A DNA stretch of 11,979 nucleotides from the NCBI GenBank assembly GCA_036555425.1, contig DATBLL010000136.1, positions 1 through 11,979 of the forward strand, read 5' to 3'. This document shows, piece by piece, positions 1 to 6,794 of the stretch; position 1 is the first letter of the stretch; each line of letters starts with the position of its first letter. The notes beneath the pieces were generated by a model. The model saw only the letters and a program-made list of their open reading frames with translations. It was not told where the DNA came from and did not search any database. This stretch comes from SBBV01 sp036555425. Lineage in GTDB: Bacteria > Pseudomonadota > Alphaproteobacteria > Bin65. A program made the position numbers and the translations under genes.

Positions 1-414
1 GTCGACGTCCTTCACCAGGTAATTGTGCTTGGTGCACGGCCGGGTGATGCCGACAGTGTCGGCCTCCTGGAAGGCGTCGTTGCCGATGAGGTGCGTCGGC
101 ACCTGGCCCGTCAGGCACACGAGCGGGATCGAATCCATCAGCGCGTCGGTGAGGCCCGTCACCGCGTTGGTGGCGCCGGGGCCGGAAGTCACGAGCACGC
201 AGCCGACCTTGCCGGTCGAGCGCGCATAGCCCTCGGCCGCGTGCACGGCGCCGCCCTCTTGGCGCACGAGGATGTGGCGGAGCGAATTCTGCTTGAACAG
301 CTCGTCGTAGATCGGAAGGACCGCGCCGCCGGGATAGCCGAAGATGGTGTCCACGCCCTGGTCCACGAGGGCGCGCAACAGCAATTGGGCTCCGTTCATG
401 GTCTCGGTCGACAT
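1..414 (-). CDS. ilvB: Acetolactate synthase large subunit, N-terminal part (partial, cut by left edge)
   Basis: Only the first 138 codons are present. The enzyme is thiamine-diphosphate dependent and condenses two pyruvates to acetolactate, or pyruvate with 2-oxobutyrate, as the first common step of valine, leucine and isoleucine synthesis in the cytosol. Seen: MNGAQLLLRALVDQGVDTIF near the start, FGYPGGAVLPIYDEL at 25-39, RQEGGAVHAAEGYAR at 51-65 with the expected catalytic Glu at 53, TSGPGATNAVTGL at 76-88 and GQVPTHLIGNDAFQE at 103-117. All are typical of the TPP-binding N-terminal domain of this family. The start is the ATG at 414, with GAGGA at 422-426 seven bases before it; a second ATG at 399 is less likely. 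It lies 97 bp downstream of miaA on the same strand, behind a strong hairpin. The small regulatory subunit gene would be expected beyond the left edge. Confidence 0.97.
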   Translation of the reverse strand, partial: MSTETMNGAQLLLRALVDQGVDTIFGYPGGAVLPIYDELFKQNSLRHILVRQEGGAVHAAEGYARSTGKVGCVLVTSGPGATNAVTGLTDALMDSIPLVCLTGQVPTHLIGNDAFQEADTVGITRPCTKHNYLVKDVD

Positions 415-455
415 GGTCAAGTCCTCGAAAAGGCACGCACTTCTTGCGAATCAAT

Positions 456-485
456 GCCGCCGAAGCGCGGGTGCGCGACGGCGGC
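456..485 (-). promoter_or_regulatory. Strong two-part hairpin in the miaA-ilvB gap, 41 bases before the ilvB start
   Basis: The arms GCCGCCG (456-462) and CGGCGGC (479-485) pair perfectly over 7 bp. After a small 2x2 internal loop, GCGC (465-468) pairs with GCGC (473-476) around a four-base loop. There is no run of T after it in the minus-strand sense, so it is not a classical intrinsic terminator. It could end miaA transcripts, structure the ilvB leader, or act in attenuation. I found no short leader reading frame rich in Val, Leu or Ile beside it, so attenuation by a leader peptide is not supported. Confidence 0.5.
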
Positions 486-494
486 TTGAGCGGG

Positions 495-523
495 TAACTA
501 GAGACTAACTGTTACAAAGTCAA
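495..523 (-). promoter_or_regulatory. Weak candidate promoter for ilvB
   Basis: In the minus-strand sense, TTGACT (518-523, inside the last codons of miaA) is followed after 17 bases by TAGTTA (495-500). The -35 box matches the sigma-70 consensus at 5 of 6 positions but the -10 box is poor. If used, transcription would begin just before the hairpin at 456-485 and place it at the very 5' end of the ilvB mRNA. An inverted repeat GTAAC/GTTAC (494-498 and 511-515) spans the spacer. Confidence 0.22.
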
Positions 524-1525
524 TCGGGATTCGCGAATTTTCGTAAATATGTCGCGGTTCAATCTTTCCGAATATTGCTCGTCATACACCCTCGCCCCTG
601 GCAGCCGGTGGCGGAACCACGTGTATTGGCGTTTAGCATAGCGCCGCGTGGCCTGCCGGCCCAAGGCGATCATGCGCGCCTGATCGATCTCGTCCCTGAG
701 ATAGGCCGCGATCTCGCGCACGCCCACCGCCTTCATCGCCGGGAGGTCGGGATCGAGCTTCAACGCGAGGAGTGCCTTCACCTCGTCGATGGCGCCGGCC
801 TCGATCATCGCTTCGAAGCGGCGGTCGCAGGCGGCATAGAGCGTTTCGCGCGGCGGCAGGAAGAGAAAGGTCGTCAGCGCCGGAGCATCGGCGGCGCCGG
901 GCGCCGCCCGCTGCCATTCGCCGAGCGGCTTGCCGGTGGCGGTCATCACCTCCCAGGCGCGCACGAGGCGCTGGCGGTCGCTCGGCCGCAAGGCCGCCGC
1001 CGCGGCCGGATCGATGCGCGCGAGCCGCGCGTGAAACGAAGCGGCGCCCTCTTCGGCCGCGAGCCGCCGCGCCTCGGCGCGCACGGCGGGCGGAATCTCG
1101 GGCACGGGCGCCAGGCCTTTCGCCAGCGCCTCGATATAGAGGCCGGTCCCGCCGGCGAGGATCGGCAGCTTGCCGGCGGCGAGCGCCGTGTCGATCTCGG
1201 CCAGCGCCATTTCGCGCCAGCGCGCGGCGGAACAGGATTCGCGCGCCGAAATGATGCCGTAGAGCTTGTGCGGTGCCGCCGCCATCGCCGCCGCATCGGG
1301 GCGCGCGGAGAGGATCGCGAGCTCGCGATAGACCTGCATGCTGTCGGCATTGATGACGACGCCGCCGAACGCCTTCGCCGCCGCCAGCGCTGCCGCCGAT
1401 TTGCCGCTCGCGGTGGGGCCGGCGAACACGATCGCGTGGCGGCGCTTTGCCTTGCGGCCCGGCGGCGAAGCGCCGGCACTGCGGCGCCCTGACGCGGCGG
1501 AGTCTCCCGGCTTGTCGCTTGTCAC
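512..1525 (-). CDS. miaA: tRNA dimethylallyltransferase MiaA
   Basis: MiaA transfers the dimethylallyl group from DMAPP to N6 of adenosine 37 in tRNAs that read codons beginning with U, giving i6A. The product is 337 residues, slightly longer than usual because of a roughly 30-residue polar N-terminus. Seen: Walker A GPTASGKS at 36-43, DSMQVYR at 61-67, GGTGLY at 125-130, DRQRLVRAWE at 183-192, and the tRNA-contacting QATRRYAKRQYTWFR at 291-305. These are the family's diagnostic blocks in the usual order. The start is a GTG (1523-1525) preceded by GAGGG at 1531-1535. A GTG at residue 33 would leave only three residues before the P-loop, so it is unlikely. It diverges from serB across 46 bp and precedes ilvB on the same strand. 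It ends with TAA. Assignment is firm; the exact start is less sure. Confidence 0.97.
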   Translation of the reverse strand: MTSDKPGDSAASGRRSAGASPPGRKAKRRHAIVFAGPTASGKSAAALAAAKAFGGVVINADSMQVYRELAILSARPDAAAMAAAPHKLYGIISARESCSAARWREMALAEIDTALAAGKLPILAGGTGLYIEALAKGLAPVPEIPPAVRAEARRLAAEEGAASFHARLARIDPAAAAALRPSDRQRLVRAWEVMTATGKPLGEWQRAAPGAADAPALTTFLFLPPRETLYAACDRRFEAMIEAGAIDEVKALLALKLDPDLPAMKAVGVREIAAYLRDEIDQARMIALGRQATRRYAKRQYTWFRHRLPGARVYDEQYSERLNRDIFTKIRESRLTL

Positions 1526-1571
1526 GGCGCCCCTCTAGAAAAGCCCGCCGTAGGGATCCCATTGCGCCGCC

Positions 1572-2486
1572 ATGCGCTCCGTCCTCACGCTCATCGCCGA
1601 TCCGGCGACCGCGAAGCTAACGCCGGAGACGGCGCTCGCGGCATGGCGCGCCTTGCGCGCGGCGGGGGAACGCCTTGGCGTCACGGTCGGCGACATCGAT
1701 TGGCTCGCTCCCGGCGTCGCCTGCGACATGGCGCTCGAGGCGCCGCCCGATCCGGGGTTGCGCGAGATTGCGATAAAGGCGCTCGCGGGCCGGCCGGTCG
1801 ACGCGGTCCTACAGCCCGCCGCCGGGCGCCGCAAGAAGCTGCTCGTCGCCGACATGGAATCGACGATCATCGTCAACGAGATGGTCGACGAGCTCGCGGC
1901 GCTGGTCGGCATCGGCGAGCAGGTGGCCGAGATCACGCGCCGCGCCATGAACGGCGAGATCGGCTTCAAGGACGCGCTGCGCGAGCGCGTGACGCTCTTG
2001 GGCGGGCTCGAGGAGGAGGCGCTCAAAGAGACCTGCGAGCGCATCGTGTTCATGCCCGGCGCGCAGGCGCTCGTCGCCACCATGCGGGCGCATGGCGCGC
2101 GCTGCGCGCTCGTCTCGGGCGGGTTTCGCCTGTTCACCGGCTATGTGGCGCCACGCATCGGCTTCGACTGGCACTACGCCAACGACCTGGTCGTCCGCGA
2201 CGGCGTCGTCGCCGGCACGGTCACCGAGCCGATCCTCGGGCGCGAGGGCAAGCGCGAGGCCCTCGTCTCGCTCTGCCGCGAGCTGAATTTCGCACTCGCC
2301 GAGACGATCGCGGTCGGCGACGGCGCCAACGACATCGACATGATCCGGGCGGCCGGCACCGGCGTCGCCTTCCGCGCCAAGCCGGTCTTGAAGGCTGCGG
2401 CGCCGGTCGCCATCGACCACGGCGATCTCACCGCCCTCCTCTATCTCCAGGGCTATCGGCAGTCGGAATTCACGGCGGCCGCGTAG
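1572..2486 (+). CDS. serB: Phosphoserine phosphatase SerB
   Basis: SerB is a HAD-superfamily hydrolase that removes phosphate from O-phospho-L-serine, the last step of serine synthesis. The 304-residue product has a roughly 85-residue N-terminal region (possibly ACT-like, not clearly recognisable) and then the HAD core. Motif I is DMEST at 94-98, with nucleophile Asp94. The SerB-specific segment MNGEIGFKDALRERVTLL spans 126-143, motif II SGG is 182-184, Lys227 follows in GREGK, and motif III GDGANDIDM is 249-257. Motif I is unusual because Glu96 stands where SerB proteins generally carry the second Asp (DMDST). The ATG at 1572 was chosen as the first Met; the ribosome site is weak. It diverges from miaA and converges on degP. 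Its TAG stop is part of a GTAG-headed palindrome. Confidence 0.95.
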   Translation: MRSVLTLIADPATAKLTPETALAAWRALRAAGERLGVTVGDIDWLAPGVACDMALEAPPDPGLREIAIKALAGRPVDAVLQPAAGRRKKLLVADMESTIIVNEMVDELAALVGIGEQVAEITRRAMNGEIGFKDALRERVTLLGGLEEEALKETCERIVFMPGAQALVATMRAHGARCALVSGGFRLFTGYVAPRIGFDWHYANDLVVRDGVVAGTVTEPILGREGKREALVSLCRELNFALAETIAVGDGANDIDMIRAAGTGVAFRAKPVLKAAAPVAIDHGDLTALLYLQGYRQSEFTAAA

Positions 2487-2506
2487 GGGCGCGCTGCGCG
2501 CGCCCT
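2483..2506 (+). repeat. REP-like palindrome 1, overlapping the serB stop codon
   Basis: A GTAG head (2483-2486), whose TAG is the serB stop, leads into GGGCGCGC (2487-2494), loop TGC, and GCGCGCCC (2498-2505). This is a perfect 8-bp stem followed by T, C, TTT. The same 24 bases occur inverted at 2586-2609. A GTAG head followed by a palindrome is the standard REP layout; the stem plus short T run would also serve as a terminator for serB. Confidence 0.75.
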
Positions 2507-2585
2507 CTTTCAGCGGGCGAGGTCGCGGCCGACGTGGATGCGGTACGCGCCGACAGTCCGGGCAGGCACCGCGCCCAGCGGAGGC

Positions 2586-2609
2586 AGGGCGCGCGCAGCG
2601 CGCCCCTAC
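2586..2609 (-). repeat. REP-like palindrome 2, exact inverted copy of palindrome 1, after degP
   Basis: This is the exact reverse complement of 2483-2506, 79 bases away. It reads in the degP direction, with the GTAG head (2606-2609) 18 bases beyond the degP stop. Together the two form an inverted pair (BIME or REPIN arrangement) between convergent genes. They could pair with each other as well as fold singly, and probably act as a bidirectional terminator. Confidence 0.75.
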
Positions 2610-2627
2610 GACGGCCTGCAGCGCGGC

Positions 2628-4163
2628 CTACCCGCCGATGCGGAGCGCCACGAAGCGGCGGTCCTCGCCGCGCTGGACGAGCAGCAGCACCGAGGTCTTG
2701 CGGCCCTGCTCGGCTTTCTTGAGCAGGTCGGCGATCTCGGCGGGCTTGGTGACTTTGGTGAGATCCATCTCGACGATGACATCGCCGGCCTTGATGCCCT
2801 TCTCGTTGGCCTGGCTCTTGGGATCGACCTCGGTGACGACGACGCCCTCGCCGCCCTGGATGTTGAAGCGCTGGCGGAGCTCGGCCGTGAGCTCGCCCAA
2901 CTTCATGCCGAGCACCGGCGTGCCGGGCGCGGGCGGCGTGCCCGGCGCCTTCTCGTCGGGCTTGGCGTCGGCGGCCTTTTCGAGCTCGCCGAGCTTCACC
3001 TTGAGCGTCATCTCCTGGCCCTTGCGGACGAGGACGACGTCGACGGTCTTGCCGACCTCGGTGCCGGCCACGATCTGCGGCAAGCGCTTGTCGTCGGGCA
3101 CGGCGCGGCCGTTGAAGCGGATGATGACGTCGCCGGCGAGGATGCCGGCCTGGGCGGCCGGACCGCCGGGCACGGCGTTGACGACGACGGCGCCGTTGCG
3201 GCTCTTGAGGCCGAGCGCCTTGGCCACGTCGTCGTCCACTTCCTTGATCTGCACGCCGAGCCAGCCGCGCGAGGTCTTGCCGTACTTCTTGAGCTGCTCG
3301 ACGATCGGGATCGCCAAATCGGACGGGATCGAGAACGCGATGCCGACATTCGTGCCCTGGCGCGAATAGATGGCGGTGTTGATGCCGATCACCTCGCCCT
3401 TGGTGTTGAACAGCGGGCCGCCCGAATTGCCCTTGTTGATGGCGGCGTCGGTCTGGAGGAAGTCGACGAAAGACGAGCCCGGGATGCCGCCGAAATTGCT
3501 GAGATGGCGGTGGAGGGCGGAGATGATGCCGGTCGTCACCGTGCCGCCGAGGCCGAACGGGTTGCCGATCGCGATGACCGAGTCCCCGAGGCGCATGACC
3601 TCCGACTTGCCCCAGACCACCGGCACGAGCTTCGCGGTCGTCTCGACCTTCAGCAGCGCCAGGTCGGCGCGCGGGTCCTTGCCGACGAGCTTGGCTGGCA
3701 GCGTCGTGCCGTCCTGCAGGATCACCTTGACCTCGGTGGCGTTGGCGATGACGTGGTTGTTGGTGACGACGTAGCCGTCGGCCGAGATGACGAAGCCCGA
3801 GCCCACCGCCGAGCCCTGGCGCGGGCCCTGGTGGCGGTCGAAATAGTCGCGGAAATATTCGTCGAAGGGCGCATCGGGGCGCTGCGCCGGCCGCGCCTGC
3901 GCCTGGCCCGCGATGGTGGCGATGTTGACGACCGAGGGCATCAGCCGCTCGACGAGATCGGGCAGCGCGGTGTCGCCGAGCCGGCCCGTGGTCTTGGGAT
4001 CGCCCCCGGCCGGGGCCGTCGGGATGTCCTTGGCCTGGCCCTGGGCGGCCGGGAACTTGGCGTCGAAGGTGGTGGCGGCGCCGAAGCCCAAGGCGAGCAT
4101 GAGCGCGCCGACGGCGACGTAGGAGCCGATGCGGCGCGAAGTGCGAAGATTTTCGGATGTCAC
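2628..4163 (-). CDS. degP: Periplasmic serine protease/chaperone, Do family (DegP/DegQ-like)
   Basis: HtrA-family protease and chaperone that degrades or refolds damaged envelope proteins. The product has 511 residues, near the 450-520 usual for the family. In order: a hydrophobic N-terminal segment at about 13-32 (export signal or membrane anchor, no clear cleavage site); a trypsin-like domain at about 65-290 with catalytic His137 (TNNHVI), Asp167 (RADLALL) and Ser247 (GNSGGP); a first PDZ domain from SRGWLGVQI at 298 to about 390; a Pro/Ala/Lys-rich linker at about 400-420; and a second PDZ domain to the end. The GTG start at 4161-4163 has GGAGA (4173-4177) nine bases upstream. It is last in the hflK-hflC-DUF2065-degP series, separated from DUF2065 by 214 bp, so it may have its own promoter. 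The triad is intact. DegP and DegQ cannot be separated from sequence alone. Confidence 0.96.
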   Translation of the reverse strand: MTSENLRTSRRIGSYVAVGALMLALGFGAATTFDAKFPAAQGQAKDIPTAPAGGDPKTTGRLGDTALPDLVERLMPSVVNIATIAGQAQARPAQRPDAPFDEYFRDYFDRHQGPRQGSAVGSGFVISADGYVVTNNHVIANATEVKVILQDGTTLPAKLVGKDPRADLALLKVETTAKLVPVVWGKSEVMRLGDSVIAIGNPFGLGGTVTTGIISALHRHLSNFGGIPGSSFVDFLQTDAAINKGNSGGPLFNTKGEVIGINTAIYSRQGTNVGIAFSIPSDLAIPIVEQLKKYGKTSRGWLGVQIKEVDDDVAKALGLKSRNGAVVVNAVPGGPAAQAGILAGDVIIRFNGRAVPDDKRLPQIVAGTEVGKTVDVVLVRKGQEMTLKVKLGELEKAADAKPDEKAPGTPPAPGTPVLGMKLGELTAELRQRFNIQGGEGVVVTEVDPKSQANEKGIKAGDVIVEMDLTKVTKPAEIADLLKKAEQGRKTSVLLLVQRGEDRRFVALRIGG

Positions 4164-4343
4164 GGGTTGAAATCTCCGGATGCGATTGGCGGTGCTAGCC
4201 CCGCCCTGTCGGGATCATATACGCGCGGCGCGAGCCCGCTGCGCACGCGCGGACGAGACTAGGGGAATATGGCGAAAATCCGGTATCGGGCCAACGGCCT
4301 AATGGCCCAATTGGGACGCGAAATCGGCGGCGAATTCCCTTGC
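4164..4343 (-). promoter_or_regulatory. Upstream region of degP with a candidate -10 box and two dyads
   Basis: No gene is seen here. In the degP sense, TATGAT (4214-4219) resembles a -10 box 50 bases before the start codon, but no -35 box is found at 16-18 bases. Further upstream, GGGCCA (4288-4293) pairs with TGGCCC (4303-4308), and this dyad overlaps a perfect CCCAATTGGG palindrome at 4306-4315. These could be an operator or simply chance in GC-rich DNA. I saw no obvious stress sigma-factor consensus (RpoH, EcfG). Confidence 0.2.
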
Positions 4344-4370
4344 AGGGGCGGGTCTCGGATCCGCCCCTAC
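4344..4370 (-). repeat. REP-like palindrome 3, after the DUF2065 gene
   Basis: In the minus-strand sense it starts with GTAG (4367-4370). An AGGGGCGG arm pairs with CCGCCCCT (4344-4351), and the stem extends inward by GATC against GACC with one mismatch around a CGA loop. The head begins 8 bases beyond the DUF2065 stop and reads in the same direction. It closely resembles the palindrome at the mrp stop: both share the head GTAGGGGCGG and the second arm GACCCGCCC. Confidence 0.72.
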
Positions 4371-4377
4371 GAAGCGG

Positions 4378-4563
4378 CTATCCCCTCAGCACCCACACCG
4401 CGGCGACGCCGATCACGGCGCCTATGAGGCCCATGGTGCGCAGGCGGTTCTCGGGAATCTGCTGCATCTGCGCCATCATGCGGCGCATGCCCCCGGGAAA
4501 GAGCGCGTAGAGCCCGCCCTCGATCACCAGGACGAGGGCCACGGCGGTCAGAAGGTCGTCCAT
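4378..4563 (-). CDS. Small two-helix membrane protein, DUF2065 (YjeT-like)
   Basis: The 61-residue product has two predicted membrane segments, about 5-22 (TAVALVLVIEGGLYALF) and 44-59 (MGLIGAVIGVAAVWVL). Between them lies the basic and amphipathic loop PGGMRRMMAQMQQIPENRLR. The length, the EGGLYALFPGGMRRMM block and the position directly after hflC match the DUF2065 family, which includes YjeT, found after hflC in E. coli. Its function is not established; the context suggests a link with HflKC or envelope quality control. The ATG at 4563 gives the family length; a longer frame reaching into hflC exists but lacks family support. It is separated from hflC by a 38-bp gap that forms a hairpin. 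Confidence 0.9.
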   Translation of the reverse strand: MDDLLTAVALVLVIEGGLYALFPGGMRRMMAQMQQIPENRLRTMGLIGAVIGVAAVWVLRG

Positions 4564-4574
4564 CGGTCCCCGTC

Positions 4575-4605
4575 GCACGCGCCAAGAGGGCGCGTGCTTC
4601 CCTAC
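4575..4605 (-). repeat. GTAG-headed hairpin between hflC and DUF2065 (REP-like palindrome 4)
   Basis: In the minus-strand sense, GTAG (4602-4605) contains the hflC stop TAG. It is followed by GGAA and then GCACGCGCC (4589-4597), a five-base loop and GGCGCGTGC (4575-4583), a perfect 9-bp stem. The stem sequence differs from the other palindromes, but the GTAGGG head and its position at a stop codon are the same. It has no T tract and sits inside an operon, so it more likely affects mRNA processing or relative expression than full termination. Confidence 0.65.
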
Positions 4606-5516
4606 TTCTCGGCCTTCTTCGTTTCCGCGGGCGCCGCGCCCTGGCGCGGATTCTTGCAGAGCTGCAGCAGGAGATCGGCCGAGGGCGTGCCGACGAGGCG
4701 CGTCCCGGTCGCGAGTCCCTCGCGCACGGTCTGCATGCACTGCCAGAACTCGAAGAACTCCTTATCCTGGCCGAAGGCGCGGTTGTAGATTTCCTGCGCC
4801 GTGCCCTCGCCTTCGCCGCGCAGGATGTTGCCCTTCTGCTCGGCTTCGGCGCGGATCACGCGCACCTGCTTGTCGGCCTCGGCGCGGATGCGCTGCGCTT
4901 CCTTGTCGCCATCGGCGCGGATGCGGATCGCTTCCTGGCGGCGCTGCGCCTCCATCCGCTGCTGCACCGCGTCCCGGTTCTGCTGCGGCAGGTCGATGCG
5001 CTTGATGCGCACGTCGATGATCTCGACGCCGAAGCGCTCCATCTCGGCGTGGACGCGCTTGGTGATCTCGCGCATCACCTCCGCGCGCTTGGCGGTCAAG
5101 AGCGTCGCGAGATCGACGCGGCCGAAGACCTCGCGCACGTTCGACTTGATGAGGGCGTTGAGCGGCGCGTCATCGCGGCGCGCCTCGAACTGCTCGGTCG
5201 CGCGCGCGGTCTGGAAGAACTTCAACGCATCGACGATGCGGTAGCGCGTGTAGGTGTCGACGACCGTCTGCTTCTGGTCGGCGGTGTTGATTTCGCCGAG
5301 ATCGGCCTCGAAGTCGAGCACGCGCTTGTCGAAGTAGCGCACGTCCTGGATGAAAGGCAGCTTGAAATGGAGGCCGGGCTTGTTCTCGATCCGCACGAAG
5401 CGGCCGAGCTCGAGCACGATCGCCTGCTCCGATTCCTGGACCGTGAACATCGCGGAGAGGGCCACGATCCCGAGCACGATGATGGCGACGCCGGCGGCGA
5501 TGAATCTCTTCGGCAT
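4602..5516 (-). CDS. hflC: HflC, SPFH/band-7 membrane protein partner of FtsH
   Basis: With HflK it forms a large membrane-anchored assembly around the FtsH protease and modulates degradation of membrane proteins. The 304-residue product has an N-terminal membrane segment (about 5-24) and GLHFKLPFIQDVRYFDKR at 48-65, the start of the band-7/SPFH domain. A charged helical stretch rich in Arg, Glu and Ala runs from about 184 to 230 (coiled-coil-like), and a Lys/Ala tail follows. The ATG at 5514-5516 shares one base with the hflK stop (TGATG), a translational-coupling arrangement. A GTG one codon earlier is also possible. GGAGG lies in the end of hflK, upstream of both. Neighbours are hflK upstream and DUF2065 downstream, the usual order. 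Its TAG stop is embedded in a GTAG-headed hairpin. Confidence 0.96.
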   Translation of the reverse strand: MPKRFIAAGVAIIVLGIVALSAMFTVQESEQAIVLELGRFVRIENKPGLHFKLPFIQDVRYFDKRVLDFEADLGEINTADQKQTVVDTYTRYRIVDALKFFQTARATEQFEARRDDAPLNALIKSNVREVFGRVDLATLLTAKRAEVMREITKRVHAEMERFGVEIIDVRIKRIDLPQQNRDAVQQRMEAQRRQEAIRIRADGDKEAQRIRAEADKQVRVIRAEAEQKGNILRGEGEGTAQEIYNRAFGQDKEFFEFWQCMQTVREGLATGTRLVGTPSADLLLQLCKNPRQGAAPAETKKAEK

Positions 5517-6727
5517 CACTGCTGCCCTCCCGGCCGGGTCTCGCCGGTCTGCGGCCGCGCCGCGGGCGGGCGGACGCTCTCGAGCGGCAGATAGGGCACG
5601 ACGCCGCTGGCGTTCTTGTCGATGATGATCTTGTCCATCTTCATCAAGAGGTCGCGCATGGTTTCGAGATAAATGCGCTGGCGCGTGATGTCCTTGGCCT
5701 CCTTGTACTGGTCGTAGACCGAGAGGAAGCGGCGCGATTGGCCCTCGGCGAGCGCGATGCGCTCGGCCTTGTAGGCCTCGGCGTCGCGGACGATCTGCTG
5801 GGCCTGGCCCTCCGCCCGCTGCACCTCGCGGTTGCGGTAGGCTTGGCCCTCGTTGATCGCGCGCTCGCGGTCGGCGCGCGCGGCCTGCACGTCGCGGAAC
5901 GCGTCGATGACCTTGGCCGGCGGATTGATCTGCTGGAGCTGGACCGCGGTCACGCGCACCCCGGCATTGTAGGTGTCGAGCAGCTGCTGGAGGTGCTGTT
6001 GCACCTCTTTCTCGATCTCGGCGCGGCCCGAGGTGCGGATCACCTCGAAGTCGCGCTGGCCCACGATCTCGCGCAGCGCCGCCTCGGCGGCGTCCTTCAC
6101 CGTCTGCTCGGGCCGGCGGATGTTGAAGACGAAATTGCGGATGCCGGTCGAGGCCTCGCGCACCTGCCCGCCCTCGGTGACCGTGCGCGGCGCGAAATCG
6201 ACCTGCCAGAGGACCGTCGCTTGGATGTCGATGATGTTCTCGTCGCCGGTGAGCATCAGGCTTTCGTGCTCGAGCGAGCGGCTCTGCGCGCCGCGCCCGC
6301 CGGCGGAGACGAAGCCGACCGGCGTCTGGCGGATCGCGGTGACGTTCGGCTTCTGCACCGTGCCGATGGGCGAGGGCCAGTTCCAGTGCAGGCCCTGGCC
6401 GGTCAAGGCCGTCATGCGGCCGAAGATCTGTTCGACGCCCGCTTCGTTGGGCCGCACCTGATACCAGCCGGTCATGAGCCAGGCGAAGACGGCCAGGAGC
6501 GCGATGATCGCGATGCCGCGCGGCGAGCCGAGGCCGCCGGGCAGCATGCCTTTCATGCGGTCGCCGCTGCGGCGCAGCATGTCCTCGAACTTCGGCGGCC
6601 CGCCGAAGGGGCCGCGGCCGCCCGGGCCGCTGCCGCCGCCCCAGGGCCCGCGCGGCTTGCCGCCGTTGCCGCTACTGCCCGAGCCGCCCCAAGGGCCGCC
6701 CGGGCCGCTGTTGTCCTTCCATGGCAT
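5516..6727 (-). CDS. hflK: HflK, SPFH/band-7 membrane protein partner of FtsH
   Basis: First gene of the hflK-hflC pair. The 403-residue product begins MPWKDNSGPGGPWGG and continues with a Gly/Pro-rich cytoplasmic tail (about 8-43) typical of HflK. A membrane segment at about 70-88 (RGIAIIALLAVFAWLMTGWY) is followed by VRPNEAGVEQIFGR at 91-104, the start of the band-7 domain, with GLHWNWPSPI at 112-121. A long charged helical region precedes the C-terminus (RADRERAINEGQAYRNREVQ), and the tail is Pro-rich. The ATG at 6727 was chosen because the family begins with the MPW..N.GGPWG type of sequence; in-frame codons upstream extend into the promoter region and look non-coding. The stop overlaps the hflC start. 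Confidence 0.96.
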   Translation of the reverse strand: MPWKDNSGPGGPWGGSGSSGNGGKPRGPWGGGSGPGGRGPFGGPPKFEDMLRRSGDRMKGMLPGGLGSPRGIAIIALLAVFAWLMTGWYQVRPNEAGVEQIFGRMTALTGQGLHWNWPSPIGTVQKPNVTAIRQTPVGFVSAGGRGAQSRSLEHESLMLTGDENIIDIQATVLWQVDFAPRTVTEGGQVREASTGIRNFVFNIRRPEQTVKDAAEAALREIVGQRDFEVIRTSGRAEIEKEVQQHLQQLLDTYNAGVRVTAVQLQQINPPAKVIDAFRDVQAARADRERAINEGQAYRNREVQRAEGQAQQIVRDAEAYKAERIALAEGQSRRFLSVYDQYKEAKDITRQRIYLETMRDLLMKMDKIIIDKNASGVVPYLPLESVRPPAARPQTGETRPGGQQ

Positions 6728-6794
6728 GATTTCGATCTTTCCTTCCCGCTGCGGCGCGATGGGTTCTCGACGCCGCCCGGCTGAAACGCCGCCG

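Noticed and set aside
25..489. Plus-strand open frame opposite the ilvB start
   Set aside because: It covers the ilvB N-terminal coding region on the other strand and shows no protein family features.
415..511. Leader peptide for ilvB attenuation
   Set aside because: No short frame with a start, ribosome site and clustered Val, Leu or Ile codons was found.
575..1492. Plus-strand open frame of 305 codons opposite miaA
   Set aside because: miaA has all diagnostic motifs; the opposite frame has none.
1550..1560. GTAGGGATCCC in the miaA-serB gap as another REP copy
   Set aside because: It has the GTAGGG head, but the palindrome is only GGGATCCC with no loop or further pairing, and it lies at two gene starts rather than an end. 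Chance is sufficient.
2538..4262. Long open frame on the plus strand, 574 codons, opposite degP
   Set aside because: Its translation is a low-complexity string of Ala, Arg, Asp, Gly and Leu with no recognisable motif, and it mirrors degP, which has a full catalytic triad and PDZ domains. High-GC genes commonly leave such antisense frames open.
4564..4740. Longer 120-residue version of the DUF2065 protein starting inside hflC
   Set aside because: The extra residues are Arg/Ala/Gly-rich out-of-frame hflC sequence; the family length is about 60 residues.
5738..6784. Plus-strand open frame of 348 codons opposite hflK
   Set aside because: Same reason: composition reflects the complement of hflK codons, with no motif and no ribosome site.
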